NCBI GenBank assembly: GCA_963971225.1
Contig: OZ020268.1
Span: forward strand, 55,489,900-55,553,899
Direction of reading: 5' to 3'
DNA from: Melieria omissa
Taxonomy: Eukaryota; Arthropoda; Insecta; Diptera; Ulidiidae
DNA length: 64,000 bases
Below, one piece after another: positions 45,656 through 57,226 of this stretch (its first letter is position 1; each line of letters starts with the position of its first letter). The position numbers and the translations under genes were made by a program. The notes beneath the pieces were generated by a model. That model was not told the DNA's origin, did not search any database, and was given only the letters and a program-made list of their open reading frames with translations.

Positions 45656-47367
45656 ATGGAAAAGCTAAGGCTGATGAAGGACAATCGCTCCGAAATAATT
45701 GTCGGTGGGAAGTATCGAATAATTCGGAAGATTGGTAAGTTTGCGTTAAAATTTAGTTAAATATTGAAAAAGTGGTATAACAACTAAACTAATTGCTCAA
45801 AATACTCTAAAGTTTGGTTTATTCATGGCAAAAATATTCATATAAATTTCTGTAAAAATAACGCGAGTTGCTCAATGGTCAGCTGTGTCAAGCGGTCAGT
45901 GCTGAGCTCTTCTGTGTCTAAGAAACAACTAAACGCACACACGCGTGCGTTTACACTCGCATATCTATGCTGTTTATACACAAGAACTCGTTATGGGACT
46001 TTAGCTTGTCGCAGTGTTTTTGTTTACATTTATCTGCTTTTCGCGCACCTTCTTGGTCGGTCTTTCCTCTTCGTCGTTGAACCTCGACTTCTGCATGGAA
46101 TTCCAACAGGATCTGAAAAAGAATCAGCGGAGCTGTTAGAGCACATATTTTGTCCATTGTTGGCAAAATTATTCGTTTGATCTCCAGGCTAATATAACAA
46201 TCGTCGGTAATGTACAGTGCCAAGGTAGATGATTTGAGAAACGATTTATCTGAATTGAACTGCATTTGTCGCGTACTTCCTTAACGTTAAAAGTTTATTA
46301 CTGAAACTATACGTGCTGTAATCAATACTGTTCATTGCTTTTCAGGCAGCGGCTCATTTGGCGATATCTATTTGGGTATGAGTATACAAAGTGGCGAGGA
46401 GGTCGCCGTAAAAATGGAGAGCGCCAACGCCCGTCATCCGCAGTTGTTATATGAAGCCAAGCTGTACCGCATCTTGAGCGGCGGCGTCGGCATACCACGC
46501 ATACGCTATCACGGCAAGGAGAAGAATTTCAATACACTGGTTATGGATCTGCTGGGGCCGTCCTTGGAGGACCTGTTTAATTTCTGCACGCGTCATTTCA
46601 CCATTAAAACCGTTCTGATGTTGGTGGATCAGATGATTGGTCGACTTGAATATATACATTTAAAATGTTTTATTCATCGCGACATTAAACCCGATAACTT
46701 TCTGATGGGCATTGGGCGCCATTGCAACAAACTGTTCTTGATTGACTTCGGCTTAGCCAAGAAGTATCGCGATCCGCTCTCGCGCTCGCATATTCCCTAT
46801 CGCGAGGACAAGAATCTGACTGGTACGGCGCGCTATGCTTCGATTAATGCGCATCTGGGCATTGAGCAGTCCAGACGCGACGACATGGAGTCGTTGGGCT
46901 ATGTGATGATGTACTTTAACCGCGGCGTACTGCCGTGGCAGGGCATGAAGGCCAACAACAAGCAACAAAAGTACGAAAAAATCTCAGAGAAGAAAATGTC
47001 AACGCCCATCGAGGTGCTGTGCAAGGGATTCCCCGCTGAATTCTCAATGTATCTGAACTATTGTCGTAGTTTGCGATTTGAAGAGCAACCGGATTACATG
47101 TATCTTCGACAGCTATTTAGGTGAGTTCTTACTATATTTTGTATGTAGTTTATAAATTTTTGTAATTTTCTGTTTGTTATTTCGTACAGAATTCTATTCA
47201 GAACCTTAAATCATCAATATGATTATATTTATGATTGGACAATGTTGAAGCAGAAGACCCATCAAGGTCAGCCTAATCCTGCTATACTATTGGGACAAGC
47301 CGAGTCTCGCAACGAACGTGATAAAGAAAAAGAGAAGCAAAGTGGAAAGCCCATGACATCAGATTAA
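45656..47367 (+). CDS. CkIalpha: Casein kinase I alpha, copy 1 (canonical)
   Basis: Ser/Thr kinase that primes beta-catenin (Armadillo) and Ci and acts in Wnt, Hedgehog and clock signalling. Exons 45656-45734, 46346-47120 and 47190-47367 give 343 residues. Kinase landmarks: [11 protein letters not shown] (P-loop), VAVKME (catalytic lysine), [16 protein letters not shown], then the CK1-typical [20 protein letters not shown]. The C-terminus [20 protein letters not shown] matches the usual CK1 alpha sequence, followed by a charged tail (ERDKEKEKQ). Copy 1 keeps the residues normally seen in fly CkIalpha ([18 protein letters not shown]), so I take it as the conserved orthologue. AATAAA at 47606-47611. 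Tandem with a second copy 3.1 kb downstream. Confidence 0.96.
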
Positions 47368-48238
47368 AAAGTTAAAGAAATAATACAAGAATAAAAAACC
47401 TTGATGCTAAATTTTAGTTTAAAATGTGTGAACTCATGTATATCTATATACTAAGAATACAACAGGAAATTCATTATAAAAAGAAAGGAAGAAAGAAGAA
47501 AAACAAAAAACTAATCCTGCAAAACAATTTTGCACATATGATGAAACATAATATAGAATTATAATTTACAATAATTATTATAACCCAAGAATTTTGAATT
47601 ATGTCAATAAAGACTAATTGTGTTTAAGCTGGGCCGCATTTTTTCTGCTATTTTATTTGTGCAGTACTCAGGCTTTACAAAAGTATCTTTCGAGGCTTGG
47701 GAATGGGGAAGCTTTAGAAATGTTTAGCGAGGCTAATATCTGTCTAGTTGTAAATACCCTGTATTAAGTGGAAAACTAGAAGTTGCAGCGTTGTATCACA
47801 GGTGATTGAGGAAAGCTTGGTTCAAGTTTCACAAAGTGCTTATTAATTTCGCTGACTTGCTCTATTTTGAAATATGAAAGTAATTTTGTCGTAAACTAAT
47901 AAGGAGGAGGAATCTTTAAAGTTGCTACAAATTTTTTATTTTTTTTTATTAGTCATTTGAACGTTTGGTTAAGGACAACACTACTAAATTAAAAAAGTAG
48001 AAAGTTTTGTAAGATTGCATAAAACGTAAAAATATCATTGTCTAGCCATCAGTTCGACAACTCATTCATCCATGCTTCCCGAATATCATTTTATTTTTGA
48101 TGCAGTAATTAAAAATTAAAAAAAATTTATAATAATAACTTAAAAAAATAAACTATATAAAAAATTGTACATATTTTTTATTTGTCGGAATTGTGAAAAC
48201 ACATTTTGAATAAAACTGATTTGCAATTCATTCTTTAA
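47368..48238 (+). other. CkIalpha copy 1 3' flank
   Basis: 3' UTR with a polyadenylation signal at 47606-47611, then AT-rich DNA ending at the TTAA target of the piggyBac-like element. No gene seen. Confidence 0.45.
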
Positions 48239-49273
48239 CCCTCTAGTTCCCAAGAAGGCCTCTAGACATCCTAAGCTTAAAAAAATTCTGTAAATTACAC
48301 CTTTTGATGTTTCTAGCTGATTTTACACGTTTGGAAAGGGGAATCTCCGTTTTATCAAACAAATGTAGTCAGTTAACGCTGCCACATACACAACGGCAGT
48401 AATTGTAAGACAAAGTTGAAGTTTTGTGAGAAAGTAAGAAAATAATTATTTTTGAAATTGTGCGAAACAAAAATTTTTTTTAATAAATTGAGAGCCTCAA
48501 TAAAACTAAAAAAATTATTGGTGAGTAGCTGATAATGTGTTCTTTAGAAATTAAAAAGAAACTATAAAAAAGTTGTTACATTCCTCCTACCTAACTTAAA
48601 CCCTAGGCCTGCTTGGGATGTGAAGCGTAAATAATTAACGGTCATTGATAATATTTTTTCGCTATTTAAGCATTATTTTTCTATTTGAACCGAAATTTTG
48701 ATACACCACAATGTAAAACAGATCATGTTACTGCAAAAATTTATACTAAGGCGTAGTCTGTGGGGGTAGATGAGAGAACTAGTCTCCCCTAGTCCTTTAT
48801 TTCATGGAGTAGATTTGTCGACATCTGTGTGAAAAGATAACAAGGTGTTAAAAAATAAAAAGAACCACCATATATATATACCTATACCGATTTTTTTAGT
48901 TTTCCTAGTTTATACACCCCCCAAAAGCAGTGTATAACATAAGCTACCCCACGACACATTTTCCCTCGCCTTACCCCACACCTTTTTATTTATGGTCTCT
49001 AACGCGTATGAACTGAAACTTTTACCAGTTATTTATGTTTACATATATTAAAAAAAATGTAAAAATTTAAATTAATTAAAAAAAAAAATTGTCATATGGA
49101 ATTTTTTTTTGGCTTTGTTTCCCAAGCCGGCCTGTAGGCCTTCTACTTTCTACACCCTCTATCACGCCACCTATTTACATGCAATTTTTTTCCCCGAGCA
49201 AACATTGCTTCTCCACCACAAAACTATCACTGGTAATTTTTTTAATAAGATTAAAAACTTGGGAGCTAGAGGG
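48239..49273. mobile_element. piggyBac-like nonautonomous element (1,035 bp)
   Basis: Exact TTAA at both borders (48235-48238 and 49274-49277). The 16-bp terminal inverted repeats are CCCTCTAGTTCCCAAG and, on the right-end complement, CCCTCTAGCTCCCAAG (one mismatch). Subterminal motifs AAGGCCTCTAGACATCC (left) and GGCCTGTAGGCC (right) are related. TTAA target and CCC-type ends fit the piggyBac superfamily. No transposase frame recognised. It sits between the two CkIalpha copies. Confidence 0.85.
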
Positions 49274-49277
49274 TTAA

Positions 49278-50511
49278 AGGTTCACAGAATAATGCCGGAA
49301 ACTTGGCAGCACTGTTTATGTGCCGTGCGACAAATAAACAAATCCGAATGGGATTTTTTCCAGCGAAATCAGTTGGCAACTGTGCCACAGCAAGAAGGAA
49401 TAGTCAATTAAAGTTGTGTTTGGAAAAAACTTCTTTTAAACAAATAATCTGATTAACACTACCAGACAATCAGAAGTGCATTTATTGCACGCTGGTAGTA
49501 AATATTTACATAACTGGTGTGGCCTAAATTTAGTGTATAAGAGAGTGCTTTAGGTTTTTTGTAAAATTGTGTTGTTTGTTGAAAGTCGGTGCAGTTTTTT
49601 TACTTGTTCATAAGGTAAGGAACAAAGCTGTCGCTTCGGCTGCTGCATAAAATGCAAGCCAGCAAGCGGCCGTGCTGCGAACACATATGCACTGCGTTGG
49701 CCATGGCGGTGGTGCAGCGGCGGACGGCCGATGCCCTGCAATTGCTAACAGCGTGCGAAATGGTACGATCGAGCGCGCTTTCCGATTTGATTTTTTTATA
49801 ATTGGTTGTGTGCATTCTATTTGAAATGTTTGAATGCTGGGTTTGTTGTGTGGCGACGAACGGCGTCATTCACAATGAAATGCGCTGCGGAAACGGGACT
49901 TCCGGGCTGCTGGTTTATGGGGCAGCGCGGTGGAACTGCCCGATTTGGCATTAAACAGCGGCCTTGCCGCCGAACAACTGCCATATTAATGTTAGATATT
50001 TCGTTTGTTTACACGGAACTGAGCGAAACGTTAAATAGCAAAATGTGCGCAAATTTGGTGCGGGTTCAAAAAATGTCGGTGTACTTTTGAGTTTGAAAAT
50101 CCGAAAAAACGCATTTTCGGGTAAATTTTTGAAACGCTTCTGCCGCTTCAGGGGATTTATGCTTCAAATATTGTTGTCAAAAAGGGATAACGTTTCATAC
50201 ACACAATAACTACGTAAATAAGTGATACCAGCCCCTGTTTTTGCACAAAACACGGAATTTTTCCAAATTGTTCTAAAATTTTTGATGTTCTTTTCTAAAA
50301 ATGTTTAAATTCTTTTTACATTTCAGACCGTAGCCAAGCGATTGTTGCCTGTCGTGGTTTCAGCGTCTCGTTAAATATTAACCTGAGCAACAACAACCAC
50401 ATTCAATTGGCACATTTTTTTTTTGTAAAAGCGGTCAATTTGGTTCAACGTTTAGTACGCGTACGTTAAGAGAATTTACTTAAGCGAACGAAAAAGAACA
50501 CAAGAACAACA
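49278..50511 (+). other. Upstream region of CkIalpha copy 2
   Basis: Region between the piggyBac-like element and the second CkIalpha start codon. It should include that copy's promoter and 5' UTR, possibly with a non-coding exon and intron ending near 50327 (TTTCAG). The frames found here lack any family resemblance. Confidence 0.4.
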
Positions 50512-51801
50512 ATGGAGAAGTTAAGAATGATGAAAAACCACAGATCGGAGATAATCGTTGGCGGAAAATATAGAATTATACGGAAAATTGGTGAGTGCTT
50601 AAGAAATTTCTTCTATCTGCTGTATTGATCCATTTGTATGAGCAACTGCTGCTTTTCAAGAATCATGAGCATATGAGGCGGGAAGATTGTGATGCCTTTA
50701 TTCATTTGTAGTGCGAAAGTTCGCTAAAAATGAATAGTTAATTTTGTATGTCGCTTTCAGGCAGTGGATCTTTCGGCGACATATATCTTGGAATGAGTAT
50801 ACAATGCGGCGAAGAGGTGGCCATCAAAATGGAAAGCGCCAATGCGCGCCATCCGCAGCTGCTGTACGAGTACAAGCTGTATCGGGTGCTGAGCGGCGGT
50901 GTCGGCATACCGCGCATTCGCTACTACGGCAACGAGAAGAACTACAACACCTTGGTGATGGATTTGCTAGGGCCATCGCTGGAGGATCTTTTTAATTTCT
51001 GCACGCGTCATTTCACCATCAAAACCGTCCTAATGTTGGTGGACCAAATGATACATCGACTCGAGTACATACATCTAAAGTGTTTCATACATCGCGATGT
51101 GAAACCGGATAACTTTCTAATGGGGATCGGACGGCACTGCAACAAGCTGTTCCTGATTGATTTCGGCCTGGCGAAAAAGTATCGCGATCCGCGCACGCGC
51201 GTGCACATACCTTATCGTGAGGAGAAGAATCTGACTGGTACGGCGCGCTATGCGTCGATCAATGCGCATTTGGGCATTGAGCAGTCCAGACGCGACGACA
51301 TGGAGTCGCTGGGTTATGTGATGATGTACTTCAATCGCGGCGTACTGCCGTGGCAGGGCATGAAGGCCAACAACAAAAAACAAAAGTACGAAAAAATCTC
51401 GGAAAAGAAGACTTCGACACCGATTGATGTGCTGTGCAAGGGCTTCCCGGCAGAATTCTCGATGTACTTGAATTACTGCCGCAGTTTGCGCTTTGACGAG
51501 GAGCCAGATTATTTGTATCTTCGACAACTATTTCGGTAAGAAAGAAAGAAAGAATATTATCACTTTGCAAACAAATTGCAGACCACTGACGGACAGTTTT
51601 GTTTTTACAATTTGTAGTATTCTGTTTCGCACGCTGAATCACCACTACGACTACATTTACGACTGGACAATGCTGAAGCAAAAAGCCCACCAAGCCCAGC
51701 CGAATCCAGGCGTATTGCTGAGCCAAACGGCAGCCGAACCACGCACCGAGCGCGATAAGGAGAAGGAGAAACAAAGCGGCAAGACGCTGCTTTCTGATTA
51801 A
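50512..51801 (+). CDS. Casein kinase I alpha, copy 2 (diverged tandem paralogue)
   Basis: Intact second CkIalpha gene, exons 50512-50590, 50761-51535 and 51618-51801, 345 residues. Intron positions and phases equal those of copy 1, and exon 2 has the same length (775 nt), so it arose by DNA duplication, not retroposition. All kinase motifs are kept ([33 protein letters not shown]). Differences from copy 1 include [10 protein letters not shown] for [14 protein letters not shown] for [15 protein letters not shown] for [24 protein letters not shown] for [13 protein letters not shown], and a changed tail ([20 protein letters not shown]). No stops, so probably functional and partly specialised; that is inference. 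Confidence 0.93.
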
Positions 51802-52878
51802 AATTGAAATTGTAGAATGTAGAATCAAAATAGTTGTAATATAAAAAAATATATATACCTACCATTATACACATACGTAAGTAAGCAGCCGGTAAATATT
51901 AGTAATGTTCAATTCGTTTCGAAGCTAGAAAAGTAGAGCACAGATTGAGGAACGCCCCACATGTTGAATAGGGAACTGGCAGCGTTCCTCATAGGAAATT
52001 AAGAGCATTATATTGCTTGAATTTTGCGTTAGCTTATTGTTTAAATGTCTGTAATTAATATATGCTGCACACATACTCGGCCAAGTACAAGCCAACTTAT
52101 AAAATGGCATTTTTAACCAGTTGAAGCAAGCAAATACGCGAAAAAGGCCGAAACGGGCGTGTTTTACACACATTCGTACATAAAATACGTGTCGATTAAG
52201 TCAAAGATATTCTCTTTAAGGGATCTATTGAATTGCATAAGGCGGTTAAGTAGAGTAGGACATTTGTATATGAATTTATATTTCGGCATATTTTGGTAGT
52301 ATTACGGAATTTTCTAGTATTAGAAAAATCATAGTCTATAAATAATTATAATTAACAAGTTTTAGTAATAAATGCGAAATTATTAATGATTTTTTAGATT
52401 TATTTTGCTTAAAAAAGGAAAAGTGGGTTTTAGTGTATTTGAGATGCATGTGTGCACCACCAACTCAACTATACCTATACTGCTATGTATTATCACAGAA
52501 CAAACAATACTGTTTATTCTGTGGTATTATACTATTTTAATCTTCTATTCTTGCTTAACATGCTTTGAAATATACAGACGTGACAATCGCTGTGCTTCCA
52601 CATTACGATTACAAAGGAGTACGCATAAACTTGACCTTTCTAAACTAGTTTAGGACTTTCTATAGCATAAAACTCGAAGCAGCTGATTTGAAATTATAGG
52701 ACTGATTTTGGAACGGTTTTTATGGTTGATTTATATTGATTTAATATTCATTTGTTGTATAACAAAATTGTATAACATTGAACTTCTAGTTTCTTTGCGG
52801 CCAACTTAACAAACTTGAAACTTAAACCTCGTTTAAGATTTAAAGTCTTTTCTCTTCATCTGCCAAAGTCTGATTTAA
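51802..52878 (+). other. CkIalpha copy 2 3' flank
   Basis: 3' UTR and AT-rich spacer up to the TTAA target at 52875-52878. No exon or repeat pair seen. Confidence 0.4.
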
Positions 52879-54095
52879 CCCTCCGATGCCCAGCAAGGTC
52901 CGTAGGGACCTATGGCGTTTTAAAATACGTGACATTCAATACGGAGGGAGTGATGAGCTTGAGACTTTATGACTTCTATAAATGGAATATTTAGAAGCTG
53001 TTAAAATAGATTTCGGCACGATTGGATGTATTTTATCACCATATTTATCGCATTGAAGTCATTTAGCGCGTCGATGCGCGACAAGGTCCGCATGCACCTT
53101 GTAGGGAGTTCCATGTAATTTGCTCTTATTTTTTGTTAGTAACTATAAATAGTTAGTGCCAAATATTGATAGCAGCACAATTTCAAATAAATCGTTGAAA
53201 TTAAAATATGTACGGTGATTGGGATCAAATTGATATGCCGCCGTACCCGCTTTCAACAACTGAGCATGAGATAACAACAAGCAGTAATGCAGACTTTGGT
53301 CAGATATTTGGAAAACAATGAAGAACCTTATTCATTCACTGAGGAGACAAATTACGAAGATTTCTTGCCATGCGATGAAACATATGATGCTGAAGTTGAA
53401 CTGAATGTCACTCTGGCGGCTGAAGCTGGCTCCGACGACGATGAACAAGGTTAGGTTAGGTAAGACAGGCGGCTTGCTGGTTCTCAGCAAGTACACACGA
53501 TGAACAAACTCCATTATCAATTTGATAATGGCTGAGGGTATTGCCTAAGTACATATAAAAATAATGAAAAACAGAATAAAAATCTCAATAAATATATATG
53601 TCGGAGTAGTAAAGTTTTATTGTGTTTTCCTACTGTGTAGAAAAACACTACTACTGTACACTTGTTCAGTAGAATCAAGCAATCTTTGGAAAAGCGAAAA
53701 ATAAAAATGTGGGAATTGTGTTTAAAAAAAAGGCAGAAACGAAAAGCGCGTGGAAGGAAAACGTTGTACTATGGAAAATTCTACATATATAAAAAGCCAT
53801 TACTGTAAAAACAAATGCCATACTTGCAGCGGCATAGATGGATGAGCTACAAAAGCAAAGTTAGGCAACTAAATGCAATTATTTTGTATTGTATACGTTT
53901 TTACCTATCTGTCTGTAGTAACAAATACACATGTGTTTACTAAAAAATATACACGAAGCTTAACTTTTTGGCTCTCCAAACACATCTACACACATTTTGT
54001 AACCCTACATTATAAAATTGCACATCTTACATGCAATATTACATAAAAGGTCCCTGGGACCTTGTCCGTTTAAAAAATTATCGGTTATCCGAGGG
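52879..54095. mobile_element. Second piggyBac-like element (1,217 bp), different family
   Basis: Left border TTAA (52875-52878) followed by CCCTCCGATGCCCAGCAAGG. The right border reads ...CCGAGGG then CTAA (54096-54099), one base off TTAA. Its complement starts CCCTCGGATAACC, so only the first 9-10 bases pair well. Palindromic motifs recur: AAGGTCCGTAGGGACCT near 52899, AAGGTCCGCATGCACCTT near 53084, AAGGTCCCTGGGACCTT near 54048. An acidic reading frame from ATG at 53207 (MYGDWDQIDMPPYPLSTTE..., then shifted, ENNEEPYSFTEETNYEDF) resembles a transposase N-terminus but is broken. Confidence 0.65.
53449..53496 (-). mobile_element. 48-bp insertion with CCTAA tail and 11-bp target duplication
   Basis: The direct repeat ACGATGAACAA lies at 53438-53448 and 53497-53507. 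Between them is a 48-bp insert whose minus strand ends ACCTAACCTAACC. It contains a hairpin CTTGCTG-GTTCT-CAGCAAG. Best read as an extremely 5'-truncated retroelement copy, but this is too short to assign to a family. Confidence 0.6.
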
Positions 54096-54577
54096 CTAAG
54101 CAAGGTATATTTAACAGGGTAGTAGCACCAGCCTAAGAACAAAAGCCACGTTTATTTTGTTATTATTTGTAGAGTATTGTGCAAAAATAAGAGGATCTTT
54201 CAAAATTAAGATGATAAAATTTTGTCTGCCCATGAAGTATTCGTGAAAGAAGGACAGTGAAAGAAGTTGTAAAAATATTGGTTAAATAATTACGAAATAT
54301 CATTGCAAAATTCCACCAATTCTAATAGAAGAGCACTTTGTTCGCAGTGCTATTCCGCCTGATGTAAACAAAACAAACATAATCTTTTGACAATGAATCG
54401 AACTCTGATGGTGCTACTCTGGTGCTACTTCTTTGTCTTTATGCCTTGGTTTTAAGCAAGCTGCACTGCCTTGCTTTAATTACTTTACGAACGCATCACG
54501 TGCACTTTTATCGATTACCAACCGAACTGATAATGGTCGAATGTGCCCTTATATGCGTACATGCCGATTGAACAGCA
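54096..54577. other. Spacer without recognised features
   Basis: AT-rich spacer of about 480 bases between the piggyBac-like element and the fold-back element. No gene or repeat recognised. Confidence 0.4.
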
Positions 54578-55364
54578 TAATGGCCAAACTCCATAAAGCG
54601 CGTTTCAGGCGTTCGGGGTTTGTCGTGTTATGGCGTTTCTCGAGTTATTCGCGTTGCAAATGGTCAAACTCCATAAAGCGCGTTTCACGCGTCAGCTTCT
54701 TCTTCTTACGTCAGTTGATGCTAATTTTTAATTGGCAAACTGCTGATTGATTTCGTTGTGAATTGTGAAAAACAACGAAATGAAATTGCTATACGACGTT
54801 ATAGACTTTATAGAATTTACCGATTTCATTTTAAACACATTAAATGCATATCGAACATTGCAAAAAATAAAAAGAGATGCAGTTGAATTCAATTTGTAGC
54901 AATTTATTTCACAGGAATGAGCAAAATTTTATCGACAACGAATAAGCTATCGAATTTCCAATACAGCGAAGACTAAGTTTCGTCTGTCAAAGAATTATGC
55001 TAATTTTTAGGAATTTCTCCACATTCTATGTTAAAATATTGAATTTCAAATGTTTCTTAAATGTATTTAATAGCTTTCGTGTAAAATAAATGCATTCGAC
55101 TTTTGCGATAACACAATTTTGTTATCGGCATTACCATTTAACCACATATTGTATGACAGCTTTAGGAGCTCTGTCAGCTGTTTGACGTCGTTAAGCGAGA
55201 AACGCCAGAGAAAGTTGAAAATAGTTCAACTTTTGCCGCGTTTCGCGCGTAGTCATGGAGTTTGCTTCATACAAATACACTGATTCAACTTTTTCTCGAA
55301 ACACGAGAAACGCCAAAAACCACGATACGCCTGAAACGCGCTTTATGGAGTTTGGCCATAATAA
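54578..55364. mobile_element. Fold-back-like element with modular inverted repeats
   Basis: The left arm ATGGCCAAACTCCATAAAGC (from 54580) continues GCGTTTCAGGCGT and is matched inverted at 55330-55362. The module (CAAACTCCAT, a GCGTTTC block, then GGCGTTTCTCG) appears again as a direct copy at 54661-54692 and inverted at 55230-55270, so each arm has about two units. Ends carry no clear target duplication. No transposase frame inside. Repeated modules in long inverted arms resemble Foldback-type elements. Confidence 0.65.
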
Positions 55365-56061
55365 TGATTTCAAAAAATACTGAGCAGCTTGTACGCATTT
55401 AAATACACACTTGACTTTGAAGTTAAATGTAGGTACTGTTAAACTTAATATAATATCTGAATATTGGATTTTTTGCAAAAGACTTGTGCTATTATGTTAG
55501 TTCATAATTTAAAATAACCAATATGCTATGTTTAATTTTATGAAATTCTTAAAAACGCAATTTTTTTGTTTTCCATTTTTAAAAAACAAAAAACATTGGC
55601 AACTAGCAATTATTGGCCATACCGTCAGGTGATGCCAGTCACTTGTCAGTGCTGCCAGCTTGTAATCGCCCCGCCGCTCTCTCTCATTTTACGCATTTTC
55701 AACTATCTTCCAGGATTTGTAACAATTTATTATATTTTGCGAATCACATAAAGTTTGATTATCATTCTAAAGCATGTAAATAAACAGTGTGATGTACAGA
55801 CAATTAAAAGTGAATATTTACAACTGGAATGGTACGTACCGAATGTGCGAAGTGTAGTGCGCATAAGGCTTGGCACTTTTTTCACAGTGCGAAATTAGTT
55901 TTTACACGGGCGCGGGTGGGGGAATTGACATTTGCAGCGCCATAGCTTGCAATAAATAAATACGCTTGGGCAGCGATATACGGCGAAAATTCGCTGGTCA
56001 GAGAAGAAATAAGCTCATTGTGTGGGTTTGTGCGTGTTAATACGAGTTTTGCTTGCAGTCA
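55365..56061 (+). other. Rab40 upstream region
   Basis: About 700 bases before the Rab40 start codon, less AT-rich near the gene (55900-55980). Presumably promoter and 5' UTR. No TATA box I would trust; no repeat recognised. Confidence 0.4.
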
Positions 56062-57226
56062 ATGGGCAACATGACAAAAGATTACGACTATTTGCTGAAG
56101 GTTTTGCTGGTGGGGGACAGCGATGTAGGTAAACATGAGATTCTGTCTGGCCTTGACGATGCATCATCGGAGAGTCCGTTCTGTAGTGGCAATGGTAGGT
56201 GACACGAAGTACTATTGTGTCCCGAAAGTGTTTTAGTGTGTTGATGATTTCGTTCTTCTGTTGTAGCTTACAAGACTACCACCATATTGCTGGACGGGAA
56301 ACGCGTGAAACTGCAGCTGTGGGATACATCGGGACAGGGCCGCTTCTGCACAATTATACGCTCGTATTCGAGAGGTGCGCAGGGAATAATCTTAGTTTAT
56401 GACATAACCAACAAATGGAGCTTCGACGGAATTGACAGGTGGCTCAAGGAAGTGGAGGAGGTAAGCTTCAACCACCAATCGATGTTATTTTACTAATTTC
56501 TATGTTGTGGCTGCAAGTAATCATTCCGTGTGGCATTAACAAAGCAAAATTTCACAGAAAAATATATTGAAGTTGTTTTTTTTCGAATAACCGAAAGCTG
56601 TTTATCTGCTGACATTAATACTTGTATTTATTTAAATGAAAATACAAATTACAGTATAAACCCACAGACGCGCGCAGTACCAGAAGCAAACATGCATATA
56701 AATTGTATTCTGTTCTTTTCGCAGCATGCTCCCGGCATTCCCAAAGTTCTGGTTGGCAATCGTTTGCATTTGGCTTTCAAGCGACAAGTGGCCGCCAAAC
56801 AGGCCGAACTGTATGCGTCCCGTAATAATATGTCGTGCTTCGAAATCTCTCCACTTTGTGATTTTAACATAAGAGAGTCCTTCTGCGAGCTGGCCAGAAT
56901 GGCTTTACACAGAAACGGCATGGAGCGCATTTGGCGCACCAACAAAGGTTCGTTCAAATCCGTGGGCTTTCTAATTGAAGTTTTAAGTACATTCGGATTC
57001 TTTTTTAGTTCTCAGCCTGCAGGAATTATGCTGTCGGACTATTGTGCGGCGTACTAGCGTGTACGCAATCGACTCGCTGCTCTTGCCACCATCGGTAAAA
57101 TCCACACTGAAGTCATACGCGCTAACAACGTCGCAGTGCTTCCATTCGCTGAACCACAGCTCGAAGAGTAAGAACCGATGCAAAGCGCTGACCAGCAGCA
57201 GCCGCAACAGCTGCAACATCGCGTGA
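56062..57226 (+). CDS. Rab40: Rab40 GTPase with C-terminal SOCS box
   Basis: Atypical Rab that acts as substrate adaptor for an Elongin B/C-Cullin5 ubiquitin ligase. Exons 56062-56194, 56267-56460, 56725-56947 and 57009-57226 give 255 residues. The P-loop reads [11 protein letters not shown] (no Ser/Thr after GK), switch II has [12 protein letters not shown] rather than DTAGQ, and the G4 position is VGNRLHL rather than NKxD; all three are Rab40 family traits. The SOCS box follows as [13 protein letters not shown] (BC box) and [19 protein letters not shown]. The C-terminus SCNIA gives a CaaX-like prenylation site. Intact. Convergent with GID4. Confidence 0.95.
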
